Assembly: GCF_025118155.1 (NCBI RefSeq)
Contig: NW_026251391.1
Location: forward strand, 561,501-625,500
Source: Cokeromyces recurvatus
Taxonomy: Eukaryota > Mucoromycota > Mucoromycetes > Mucorales > Mucoraceae
Length of the DNA: 64,000 nucleotides
Direction of reading: 5' to 3'
Made by a program: the position numbers and the translations under genes. The notes beneath the pieces were generated by a model, which saw only the letters and a list, made by a program, of their open reading frames with translations, did not search any database and was not told the origin of the DNA. Below are positions 48,804 to 59,446 of this stretch, piece by piece. The first letter of the stretch is position 1, and each line of letters opens with the position of its first letter.

Positions 48804-50624
48804 TTAACTAGAGGCATTAGCGATACGAAGAGCCTTTGGAGTGTTTATCATCTTTCTATAATTTTGCTCAGCATGACTCATAGACTTATTTTTCGAAATT
48901 TGAATTTGTTCTTTTAGGACTTGAGTCATATTAGACATTTGTCGAGGGTTTTTCAAAAGAATATTGGCTACTCGACAATAGGTTTGAAGTGTTTGTAGAC
49001 GACTATTGTTTTTCGTTTTATAAACAGTTTCTCTCTTTTTAATCTCTAATCTTTCTTTTTTTGCTTTCTCTTTTGCCCATTTCTTTTCCATCTTTTTTCG
49101 GCATGGAGAGTCCTTATCTAAAAAGCATTCTCGACATTTATCGATGATATCTTCATGACTATGGCCACGTGCACGCATTAAACAATAATAAGGAAAACAT
49201 CTGTTAAGAATAAAGGCAACTAGGTCATCTTCCGTGAATGATGTATGATCCAATCCTTCTTTCTTATTCACTACTTTAGTAGCGTCTTCGATACTTAATT
49301 TACTAAAGTTGACCTTGAGCTCATTCGTTTCTTCTTCACCAACAACTGTTTCATTGTCTTCAAACTCGTTATTTGAAACTTTAGGATCAACATTTAACTT
49401 TTCTTTAAATTCTTTAGCAAGAGAGGCAACATAGTCCAAGGATAAAGTATGATGAAGTATAATAGACATAAGAGCAGGTACTAAAAGAGGGTAGTCTCTG
49501 ATTAATTCTCTAGATATTTGTAATTGCTCCTGCTCTGTGGTTGCATTCTTCATCTTTCCACTCAGGACCTCATTTATGTTCCAATCAGGTATAGTAGCAT
49601 GGTTAAGATAAAACATAACAGATGGATCCAGAAGTGGTTGTTGCTGTTGCTGTTGCTGTTGCTGTTGTTGCTCAAGCAGATTAAGGTCATATAAATCATT
49701 TAATTGGAATTGGAACAGAGAAGACAGGGATTCAGGTGATAAGTGGCCTTCTGAACTAGAAGTAGTGGATGTATTTGACATTAATTCATCACTAAAAGGA
49801 GGAGGAGTAATAGGTTGTTGCGTAGACAATTTCTTTATGAGCTCCTCGTTATTTTTTTGAAGCTGCTCATTTTCTTTCTTAAGTTTGACAATCGTTTCTT
49901 CATATTCTCTTACTTTCTTCTCTAAATGATTGACGTATTCTGTTGTATGTATATAGAATTAATATAATTGGTAGTAACTAAATTTAAGTTTCACTTACTT
50001 ACCCTTTCTTCTTACTCTGAAGTTTCTGGCTGAAATTTTGTTTCTTAATTGTCTTTTTTCCTTTGAAGTCATTGGGGTTGAATTCGTTAAAGGTGGATTA
50101 TTAATATGAAGTACGCCCTCGAATGTCACGTCATCATCCGAATTATTATCCTCACCACTTGTATTACTAGAGCTTGATGATAAGGCCGTCTTCTTCTTTT
50201 TTATAAATGTTTGAGGCGACTCTGAAATAAATACAGGTTTTTTAAACACAGTTTTTATTGGTGCATTCTTTTTGGGTATAGAGGTGGTAGGTACAAAAGT
50301 AACAAAATTATCTGAATTTTGAACGGTAACTGAGGATGGAAATAGTGGTTTGATAGTTGCTTCATTTGACATATCAACATGATGGGAATTATCCTCTTTC
50401 ATATTATTTTGGGGTGTTATCGAAGAAGAGTGTGATGACATCTGTTGCTGTGTGCTAGATAGAACCAAGTCATTTCTTTCTATTGGTAAAAGACATTGAA
50501 GAACATCAGGGCTAACTTCATTATTTGTAGATATGCTTTGTTCCCCAGATACTGAGGCGATACCAACCAGCATTTCCATTAGTTCATTGTCATTATTAAT
50601 CCAGTTAAGATTATTTGACTCCAT
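48804..50624 (-). CDS. bZIP transcription factor
   Basis: Two exons, about 50624-50003 and 49939-48804, phase 1, giving about 585 residues. The basic region and zipper cross the splice: RQLRNKISARNFRVRRKEYV then NHLEKKVREYEETIVKLKKE, with Leu/Val heptads. The Asn-x2-Ser/Ala-Arg core of bZIP proteins (NKISARNFR) is present. The N-terminal half is Ser/Thr/Asn-rich with an acidic SGEDNNSDDDVTF patch, a possible activation domain. Past the zipper lies a poly-Gln tract and a helical, Leu-rich C-terminal region with KKREKAKER-like basic patches. The exact subclass is not clear. Faces NAXE convergently. Confidence 0.85.
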
Positions 50625-51115
50625 TATTGTTATTTAAAGAAAGGAAAAAAAAAAAAGAAGAAAGTGAAAGAATATCATTATTATAATAAATGTTTAAAAC
50701 AGCGATGCGTTCTTATAATTTGTTGAATTTTAAATGTCTTTCCTAATTTAGAGCATACGTAATATACCTTCCTTTTTTGTTTTTTCAAGATATTTTACCC
50801 TTAATTTTAAAAATGATGATTGGCTAACTTACTATGGCAAGGAATATTATTAGCAGCCGCCAGTTTCAAAAAAAAAAAAAAAAAGCTACAAACAGTTTAC
50901 ATTGTTAATTCACGTCATCTAATACAAGATAGTATCTATTTTTTATTTTTTATTTTTGATTCATTTAGGAAAAAGAACTAATAATGTCTGAACTCAAAGT
51001 ATAAAAAACTATAGAGGCTATCCAAATAAGATATTCTTTACTGAACAATGTTAGAAGTAGACGTTCTTGATGATAATTCTCGTAAATAATCTAATGCTAA
51101 TGAAAGGTGCTATAT

Positions 51116-51440
51116 CTAACTTTTTTTGACATCAAGTTTTTTATCTTCCTCTTCAGTAGCTGTATGTTTCCAAATGACTGTTGATTCTCCAGTTTTTACT
51201 ATCACAGGTCTCTAATAAAGGGGAAGTGGTTACGGCAGTAGTTGATATTATCACATTATTTGTGTTACTAATATATCTTTCAAATGGGAGAGAGAGCTGT
51301 TGTGTTTGTTTTATAGCCTGTTCTCACAGTTCACTTAACTCTGGCCATTTTGTCTTGTTTTTTAAGAGAATTCTATCTTCCGGCTCAATAACTGATAAGG
51401 ACTTGAAAATCTTAAATTCATGAGGAGTCAGAAGCGAAAT
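51116..51440 (-). pseudogene. Broken coding fragment
   Basis: On the minus strand one frame reads protein-like for about 100 codons (EFKIFKSLSVIEPEDRILLK, TKWPELSEL, then a TGA, then EQAIKQTQQLSLPFERYIS and NVIISTTAVTTSPLLETCD). A second overlapping frame reads RPVIVKTGESTVIWKHTATE to a stop at 51116. The internal stop and frame change suggest decay or exon remnants. Not recognised. Confidence 0.35.
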
Positions 51441-51564
51441 AATTTTTTTTAACTATGTGCCTTGTAAAAATATATTGTTCAGTCTCGTTGATTTACTATA
51501 CAAGTTTATGCATATCTTAATAGAGATATCATCCTGAATATTATACTCTTTTTAATTAATCCCT

Positions 51565-51720
51565 TTATTTATTTTTAACGGTAAAATTATCCAGTATGCC
51601 TTTTAAAGGCTTTGTTGGTAATATGATATAACCTTCAGTCATTGGGTTTGATTCTTTTGTTTTAATAACAACTTCATAGTGCAAAATGCCTATTATCACG
51701 ATGGTCTATACCACTATTTT
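51565..51720 (-). pseudogene. Coding-like fragment
   Basis: Minus-strand frame IVIIGILHYEVVIKTKESNP then MTEGYIILPTKPLKGILDNF and a stop at 51565. Reads like the end of a protein with no start nearby; not recognised. May be part of the same decayed gene as 51116-51440. Confidence 0.3.
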
Positions 51721-52110
51721 TAATTAAAATATTACAGCCAAAACCTGGTTTTTTTTATTGATATTACTAATTTAACAATCCTGTTTGCACTCTTTCTGCT
51801 AGTCTTTACACCAACTTATAAAGATGATAATTAATACAGTACATAAACAACTACAAAGCTCATTTAGTTAGTATTGAATCTTCTTCTACAAGTCATTATT
51901 ACATAAAAGTTTTTTTTTCATTTATAATTAATAATAAAAAAGGGGTAATGATCCAATTAGCCAGTAGCTTCTCTATATAATAAAAAAGACTACTGTTTCC
52001 AGAAGCAACCAATCGTGGAGGTTAATCATTATGTGCTTCCTTTCACGGTCATATTTAACGAGAGACGTGAAAACTCCAAATGAAAGATACTCTCGGGATT
52101 GAATATTTTA

Positions 52111-52232
52111 AGTGACCAATACATCCAAATAACTTCACTGGGGGATTTATTATTTAGAGTGACCATTATCCGGAGAATATCACTGACGATTTATTGTTTA
52201 TAGTGACCAATATCCTCAGAATATCACTTTCA
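52111..52232 (+). repeat. Imperfect ~45-base tandem repeat
   Basis: AGTGACC starts at 52111, 52158 and 52202, each followed by a similar stretch (AATACATCC / ATTATCCGG / AATATCCTC, then a TCACT and TTTATT-type segment). About 2.7 diverged copies with a period near 44-47 bases. Confidence 0.75.
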
Positions 52233-53039
52233 TAAAGAAAGAAAAGAAAAAGAAAAGCAAAAATAAATTTTTTCTTCCCCTATTTATATTTTTTTTTTCA
52301 CATAAACAAAAGGCTTCTAATAGGCACAGTGCTTTATTGTGGCTTATTGTTTTCTATTAGAAAGATTTAACGATATGACTCTGTTTACCTTTGTTACACT
52401 TTAGATGTAGATCATCATACATATTGAATGTATTTTAGCCTCTCCTTTTTTATTTATTTATTTATTTAAACGGAGCTTTTTCCCCCTCTATTGCTGCTTA
52501 TATAAATTTTGTCTATTTATAGACTTTAGTATAATTGACTCTATTCTTTGAGTATATAGAAGGGCATTAACAAGTAATATTATATAGAAATATCTGAGAG
52601 TAGCTTGTATAAATGTATATATGTATACCTTTTATTTTATCTACAGTAGTGTCTGAAATAAAAAAAAGTATTCATTTATCTCTTGAGTTATTATAATTAT
52701 TAGCTGCCTCTTATCAAATTATAAATTATTTGCTGTAAGCTGTGATATCAGATTATCTTTTCTCAGTAAACAATTTATTCATTGAATAAATAAAGGGAAA
52801 TGGAACAGTAGAATAAATGCTGATTGTAACCAATAGAGATATATACCATTGAGTATGTAGATATATATATTCTTTATACTATTTTATATCGTGCAGACAA
52901 ATACAGAGCTCTCTTTATTCTAAGGTGTAGAAAATACATATCTAATAGAAAAGTATTTGCCTTTTTTTGTCTATTCGGATTTTGAAGGTCTTGGAAGCTG
53001 TGTATTTTAGATTGTGAGTTATCATCATTAGAAACAATA

Positions 53040-54420
53040 TATAGTAATTACCTATTTATCTTCAATCTTGTGAAATCAAACACTGTATTGAACATTTCTA
53101 GTTTGGCTTCATAAGTGGTTGGCAATTTAATCCTAGCAAAAGCAGAAAGAGCGTTGGCATATATGGATACGAACCTCCATTTTAAGGAGGGTACTGGAAA
53201 AAACGAAAAAAAGACGAGGGAGATAAATACAATCTTGCTGATCTTGCCTGCCAGGACTTCTCTGGGATTCTTCATGATATTGTTAACTTTTTTTTTAATA
53301 TGTGGGCTAAGAAGGGTATATAGGTTCCAGAAGAGGCAAACAGACTTATCAAAGTAATAGGCTTGGGCATATCAATTGACGATAATTCACGTAATATTGC
53401 GTCAATGTCTGATTTTTTGTCGTTGTACTCTTCAGGTAGTTCATTGGGCTAGACTGGCGAACCACCGCAGATACATTGATAGCAATAGTTGTGAATACTG
53501 TTTCTTATATGAAACTTGCTAGGCTAGCGATGGAATTAATGGGTCAGTTTGTAAATAATAATCTAATTTTGTGCGAATTTACCTGTGTGAATAATTTTGA
53601 AATCTCATACATCATATATGACTTCAATCTTGATTCAAAAACTTCTACAATGGCATTTGTGTACGTAATAGCGAGTTCAACACAAGTGGCTGTTAAGCAA
53701 TGTGAATAGCCATTTACAGGAACCGTATCGTATTTGATGCTGTTGTATCTAGTAGAAAAAACTCTCCCAGCAAGCTATACAGTCCTCGGGTAAAGCCTTG
53801 ACATTTTTAGGATTTTTTTTCAAGACTAGTTGAGCTATGCAATACCAGAAGTTTTGGGAAAAGACCTTCATGTCCACAACTTGACTTGCGTGTATTACGA
53901 TATAATAATTCACAAACAGTTGTGCACGTATGATGATATTGCGAATATCGTTTGAAACTGCTGTTATTTTTTTTTCTGTAATTGCAGATCTGTATCCTTC
54001 CCTCAAAATAGTTTGCAGCTTTATTTTCCTTGTAATGGTGGTATAGTCCCCCAATAGTAATTTCGTCTCTTGTTCTTTTGTCAACTTATGATTGGAACAT
54101 TCATAGGACCTTGAGTTGTTATGGTCTCGTTGACCACAGCTTGTGCACACTTGTACATTTCCCTCACCTTGAGAGAACATTTTTCTTACTTTCTTCTTCT
54201 TTCTTTTTGTCTCTTCTGTTTCAGCTTTTCTTTTACTCTTTGTCCCAACAACTACATTATGTTATATGTTAGTTGATGTCATATTATCACTGCTATGAGA
54301 TACAATGTATATTTACTAGGAGTTGATAATGATGCATATTGTTCACACTCACTACTTCTTTTGGATCGATGATCATTTTTGCCACAATCGCTGCACTTTT
54401 GTTTATCCAAATAAGGTTTC
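53040..54420 (-). CDS. Zinc-knuckle (CX2CX4HX5C) repeat-family protein, probably multi-exon
   Basis: Minus-strand coding seen in several exons. The start near 54420 reads MKPYLDKQKCSDCGKNDH and continues RSKRSSECEQY; after a short intron comes the lysine-rich VGTKSKRKAETEETKRKKK. A second knuckle CTSCGQRDHNNSRSYEC precedes KYTT-type helical sequence (LTKEQETKLLLGDYTTITRK). Later exons give NGYSHCLTATCVELAITYTN, FESRLKSYMMYEISKLFTQ and SLKWRFVSIYANALSAF, ending near 53048. Two C-x2-C-x4-H-x5-C knuckles suggest nucleic-acid binding. I recall proteins of this look repeated in Mucoralean genomes next to mobile elements, but did not check. Some exon borders are uncertain and frame breaks (a TAG near 53750) may mean decay. 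Confidence 0.45.
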
Positions 54421-55049
54421 ATAAAGCGAGTTAAGTCAGGAGAGCATACAAATATTTCATTTTATAAGTCTCACTTTGTTCTTCTAATTCCTTCTTGCGA
54501 TTCCAAACTCTTTGAAGTATCCTGTGTATTTTTGGTTTAAACATCAGTCAATGAAGATAAAAAACGATGCTAAACCACTCAATTTTGAACAAAATGTTGT
54601 TAACTGGAACTCACGGTCACTAAGAGTACAGTCACTTATTACAGGAACTATACTTATATCTCGTTGTAGTGTAGTGGTAGTTCTACTACGTAAACAATTC
54701 TTATTACAATAAAACACTTTAATACACCACCACGGATTTGAGGAAAATAAAATAGACTACTCTACTTTACAGTCGACTGGTAAAATGCGCTGGAGCATAT
54801 TGTTGCAAATATTTCTGACAGATCATATGTTTGATTTGAATATACACACACTAATAAAGTATCAAATTTCAGCAAATTCTACCATTTATGGAAAACGCTC
54901 TAAAGTGACAAAGCTGTCGATCTGTCTGAATTTTACTTTCAGGGCATTTTTCTCGGTTAAAGTCAGACTCAGTCTTTATTTTGAATATTAGCATGACGCA
55001 TGACTTACAATTATTTCTGATCCAAAATAATAATATGTCGATGGTGACT

Positions 55050-55360
55050 TGGTTGGCTCCCCGGTGGCAAGCCGCAACATCGTGTCTTCCACTCAGACTC
55101 AAGGCTTACTTGGGACCATGCTATTATTCGCTTTGACATGCATAGACACTTTCAAATGCCACACACCATCCCTGACCCTCTTCCCTTCGTCCTGAACAGG
55201 TTCCCTTCCAAAACCCCCCCCGCCGCCGTCCCAAAGTTTCCTGCATTTGGTCCGTTCATTAGCCGGTAGTATGCCCGAATATTCCACGAATTGGACTATA
55301 TTCTCCACAACAAACCGCCTCCTGAACTCATCATTTCTGGCGTTAAACTGGTGAATTGGT
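55050..55360 (-). other. GC-rich patch with open frame
   Basis: About 50% GC and few A/T runs, unlike any other non-coding stretch here; contains a CCCCCCCCGCCGCCG run near 55216-55230. A minus-strand frame reads RRRFVVENIVQFVEYSGILP, then ANERTKCRKLWDGGGGG and stops at 55099. Not recognised. Probably a fragment of inserted DNA. Confidence 0.4.
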
Positions 55361-55559
55361 TAAATCAATCATAGTAGTAGTAGTACTAGTTCAAATATTT
55401 TTTTTTTACTGATTCTGTTTCTCTTTACTTTTATACATTTTCCTCTTTTCTTGCAAGAGGTTTTTTTTTTTCATACAAAATAACACTCAGAACTGGCTAG
55501 GGCAAAACAATGTATTCATAGCCATTACGTACGCAATGGTCTTTACTTTAATTAAATTG

Positions 55560-55720
55560 CTCTTTAATCACATTTCTGTCCCATTTTCGCATCTGTGTCT
55601 GTATCTCATTTTCATTTGGGTGTCCCGTTTTCGTATTTCTGTCCCAATTCTACATCCGTATCCCAATTTAATTTTTGAATGACCCAATTATTTTTTTATT
55701 GACCCAACCTAGTTTCCCAG
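55560..55720 (-). repeat. Degenerate ~20-base repeat array
   Basis: On the minus strand the motif TGGGACAGAAATACGA and its variants recur (TGGGATACGGATGTAG, CGGGACACCCAAATG, GAGATACAGACACAGATG, TGGGACAGAAATGTG), about every 18-25 bases. Resembles subterminal repeats of DNA transposons; no matching array on the other side was found. Confidence 0.55.
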
Positions 55721-55776
55721 ACTGTAATATCAAATTTTATTATGAGATAAAAAAAAAAAAACACTGATAAAAAAAA

Positions 55777-55852
55777 TCGATCCGGAGATGTGACTTTCGA
55801 ACCGGGTCTTCAACCGTATACAATAGCTCCGAACGAGCGAAAGCTCCTGACT
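55777..55852 (-). ncRNA. tRNA-like Pol III box pair followed by T7 (SINE-like candidate)
   Basis: On the minus strand TCGCTCGTTCGG (55840-55829) matches the usual tRNA A box TAGCTCAGTCGG at 9 of 12 positions, and GGTTCGAAAGTC (55803-55792) fits the B-box form GGTTCGANNC. A T7 run follows at about 55776-55770, a Pol III stop. The D-arm stem GCTC/GAGC can pair, but the T-arm stem and acceptor do not close, so it is not a working tRNA. A tRNA-derived element or chance similarity. Confidence 0.35.
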
Positions 55853-56320
55853 AAAAAAGATCACCTAAAGCTGGCCATAGTTTTGTTCCTCCTCTAAATC
55901 CAATATGGTTCGTATCCCCAACACACACATACATATAACATGGAAAATAGAAAGAATCATGAAGGAAAAATGTTCAACTTTATATATATAATCATGAAGA
56001 AAGATATAATTAAAATAATGGATAGTAAAATGACGATATAAAGAATGCAATGTCATAAAATAGAGTGGATAGGATTAGATTAATGGATGGATGGATATGT
56101 ACCACTTCTTTTGTATCGATTATCAATATGCATCCATCATTATTTAATAAAAAAAATCAAGAAAGATTGTATATTATATCAATTTGATTATTTTTGGAAT
56201 AGAAGAGATTAAAAAAAGAATATTTGAAATGAACATCCAATTCATGATTCTTCATTTTCCATTACGCCGCTTCTTTTTTTTTATGTAATTTTGAAATTAA
56301 CCGCCATTTCAACTTGATAG

Positions 56321-56726
56321 GCTAAAAAGGACGTTGCCGGTAAGCCCAGTTCCAGCTCTGGTGGAAAGAAGGCCAAGAAGAAGTGGTCTGCTAAGAAGGT
56401 CAAGGACAAGGCCAACAACTTGGTCATGCTTGACAAGCCTACTTATGACCGTTTGTTCAAGGAAGTTCCTACCTACAAGCTCATCTCTCAATCCGTCTTG
56501 GTTGATCGTCTCAAGTTGAACGGTTCTTTGGCCCGTATTGCCATCCGTGAACTCGAAGCTCAAGGTTTGATCAAGCCTATCTCTCGCCACCATGCTCAAA
56601 TCATCTACAGTAAGTTATCCCCCTGAAAAAAAAGAAACTGTTTAAATAAATTCTAATTATTTATCTATATCATAAATAGCCCGTGCTACTGGTGATGAAA
56701 AGAAGGCTGCTGACGATGAGGAATAA
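56321..56726 (+). CDS. RPS25: 40S ribosomal protein eS25 (first exon not located)
   Basis: Small-subunit ribosomal protein. Exons 56321-56609 and 56680-56726; the frame opens right after TTGATAG with [20 protein letters not shown], so the start codon lies in a short upstream exon that I could not fix. Family blocks: [58 protein letters not shown] and [18 protein letters not shown]. High C/G use at third codon positions, as in EGD1, fits strong expression. It is the first housekeeping gene after the repeat-rich island. Confidence 0.92.
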
Positions 56727-56965
56727 ACTAATTCTTATTTTATTCCAATAAATTATATATACATATTTTAAGAAATATTTAAAATAGTGTGTGTGTGTTT
56801 TGGGTTAAAAGTGGAGTGAGATAAATAAGAATATATGCATGTATTTTTCTTTTATAAGAAGGCACACACTCATATATCATAGGTTGTGTAACATGTAAAT
56901 GCCTTGTTTAAAATATTTGTTTTGAGGTATTTATATTTTTTCCCGCTTTTTTTTTTATATATAAC

Positions 56966-57460
56966 ATGTTCTCGTTTTTAAGTGATAAAAAGAAGGATGA
57001 AGAAAGTGGATTATTGTATTCATCAGCGAGTTATTCAGGTTATGATACGACGAGAAATGATAAATCATCTTCTTGTTCTTCAAATAGTAAAGCAATAAAC
57101 AAAAACAATCAAAATGATACTGTAAAAAAGAGGAAAAAACGACGTATGGAACAACGACAATGTTGTTCTAATAGAACACGATTTTCCACCCTATTGTATA
57201 GTGATAATGATGATGAGAATGACACACGTCAAATAACAGACCTTGTTCTTCCCGCCCTTGATCCAAAGTATATACTCTACACTATATTATGAAATATGAT
57301 ACCTATTTTTTTTTTCTTTCTTTTTTATCTTGTAAGAGCCAAAGAAGTAATTAACTCTGTTATCTCCTGTCACAATGATTCTTTTTCTTTATGTCAACCA
57401 CAAATCAATTTCAGTACTATACGTGCCAAATATAAGCATGAAAAGAAGAAATCTCGGTAA
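56966..57460 (+). CDS. Hypothetical basic protein, 141 residues
   Basis: Exons 56966-57267 and 57337-57460 join in phase. N-terminus MFSFLSDKKKDEESGLLYSS, a Ser-rich patch, a very basic VKKRKKRRMEQRQ stretch, then a less biased C-terminal part: ITDLVLPALDPKAKEVINSV, SCHNDSFSLCQPQINF and IRAKYKHEKKKSR. The C-terminal half looks like a conserved helical piece, the rest disordered. Not recognised; the KKRKKRR cluster could be a nuclear localisation signal. Lies 141 bases upstream of the channel gene, same strand. Confidence 0.5.
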
Positions 57461-57601
57461 AGGGGAGAAAAAAAAAAGGATGATATTGTAACAATAAAAA
57501 TAGATTAATAGTTTTAAGATAAAAGTCGTAGTAGAGTCGAAAAACAATCATTTCGAGACTCTATCGTCAATTTTTACAATTATAATTCCAAAGTTCAATT
57601 T

Positions 57602-59382
57602 ATGAAAAGCTTATTATTTGCAAACAAGACGATCATTCTATTTGTATTGTTATTGTTATATTCAAAGAACATTTGAATAAGAATAGTTACTTATTATATC
57701 ATCTTATCTAGGTTAATTTAGATTTATGGGTTGACCTTCTCTTTTGTCTTACTTATTTATTTGAAATGAAGCAAGGCACTTCTTCTAATATGAATGAATT
57801 GATAAAGCCAATAAGATGGTTATATAAATGGAGATCTTACAATCTATGGTATTTAAAAAGAAAGAAAGAAAAAAAAATGCTTATTACATACAGTGCGCTA
57901 AATTAACAATGATTGTCATATATAGGCTTATATGTCTTGTATTTACTTATTGGAATACATGTTCTTTTATGATTCGTAAGTTGAAACAATTGTTTACTAT
58001 CCTTATTCAGTAATATTAATATTTAAAATAAAAAATTAGGCTTCTTTATTTCAAAACATCCCATCTCATTATTACTTAGTTTTCGCTGTCTAATTGAAAT
58101 ATTAACTACAGTACCTTTTATAATATCTATCTTTATTTCTGATGGTCAATATCTTTATGGTATTATATCTTACATTGTCTATCGCCTATGATATATACAT
58201 ATTTGTATATAAATATTGATTAAATATTCTTATTATTTTTGTAGTTCCTTATTTTATACGAAGTTGGGTATTACTTTTACGAATTAAAAGTGCAATGAAG
58301 ATTAAAGTTAATCTACAGATAACAGGTATTAGAAAATAATAATAATATTATTATTATTATACTTATCTTGTTTTATTATAATAGTTAGACCAGTTGATCC
58401 TTTAAGAACAAAGCTTATTCATCTTGTTTGGACACTTGTGGTTTTGCTTTATAATGGCACATGCGCATTCCAATATACAGAGAGGACGTTTGGCGTTCAC
58501 AAGTATACAATTATGGAGTCCTTGTATGTTGTTATGGTAACATTATCTACAGTTGGCTATGGTGGTATGTTTAAGTTGCCCCTATATTCATTTTATCGGG
58601 AAGTTTTTTCTTTTCTTTTTTTTCTTATAACATCCTATATAATAGATATTACCCCAAATACACAAGCTAGTCGGCTTGTAATGATGTTACTGATTGTTAT
58701 AGCTTTGTCTGTCTTACCAGGATTAATTACGGATGCATTAGATACGATGAGGAAAAGAAAAGGTACATATCAAGTACTTTATTTTATGTATTTATATATG
58801 TATATGTATATATATATATATTTATCATAATGTAAATAGATGGTGAAGGACATGTACGTAAGAGCATAGCACCTTTTATCTTAATTGTTGGAACTTCTTT
58901 TACTCCAGATCAAGTAATCGAAATATTGGATGGATTCTTTAACAGGGTAAAGATATGATAAATCATATAATTCTTTATTTATTTATTTATTTTTGCATAT
59001 AGGAAAATGCTGAATATAGATTAAGTATAGTTTTTCTTGATAGCAATAAACCAACAGAACAATTGAAATTAATGGAGCGAAATTCCATTTGGGGTCATCA
59101 TGTACAATTTCTTCATGGATCAGTTTTGGTATACATATATATATATAATATAGGGGAGTGGGGGGGGGAAAAGTCATATAACTTACCTTACATGTATATA
59201 AGGATGATAAAACATTATTACGCGTAGTAAGTAGTATAGAGTAGTCATTATTCAATAATGGTGTGTGTAATTATATAAAAATAATTTTGTAGGAAGCAAG
59301 ATATGCCAAAGCAATATTTACAATTTCTGGTATATTATATAAATGTTTTCTACAGTATATAAGAATTTAACTCTCTCTCTCT

Positions 59383-59446
<64 letters not shown>

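Larger units (their letters stand above)
50625..56320. other. Repeat-rich, gene-poor island (likely transposon-derived)
   Basis: No housekeeping gene between the bZIP gene and RPS25. The stretch has fewer A/T homopolymers than elsewhere, higher local GC in places (55050-55330), broken coding-like frames on the minus strand (51116-51720), tandem repeats (52111-52232, 55560-55720), a tRNA-like box pair and a zinc-knuckle gene. This mix is what decayed mobile elements leave; no intact transposase, reverse transcriptase or terminal repeat pair was confirmed. Confidence 0.55.

Noticed and set aside
53115..53709. Plus-strand frames opposite the zinc-knuckle gene
   Set aside because: The minus strand reads a more coherent set of exons with the zinc motifs; these are treated as shadows.
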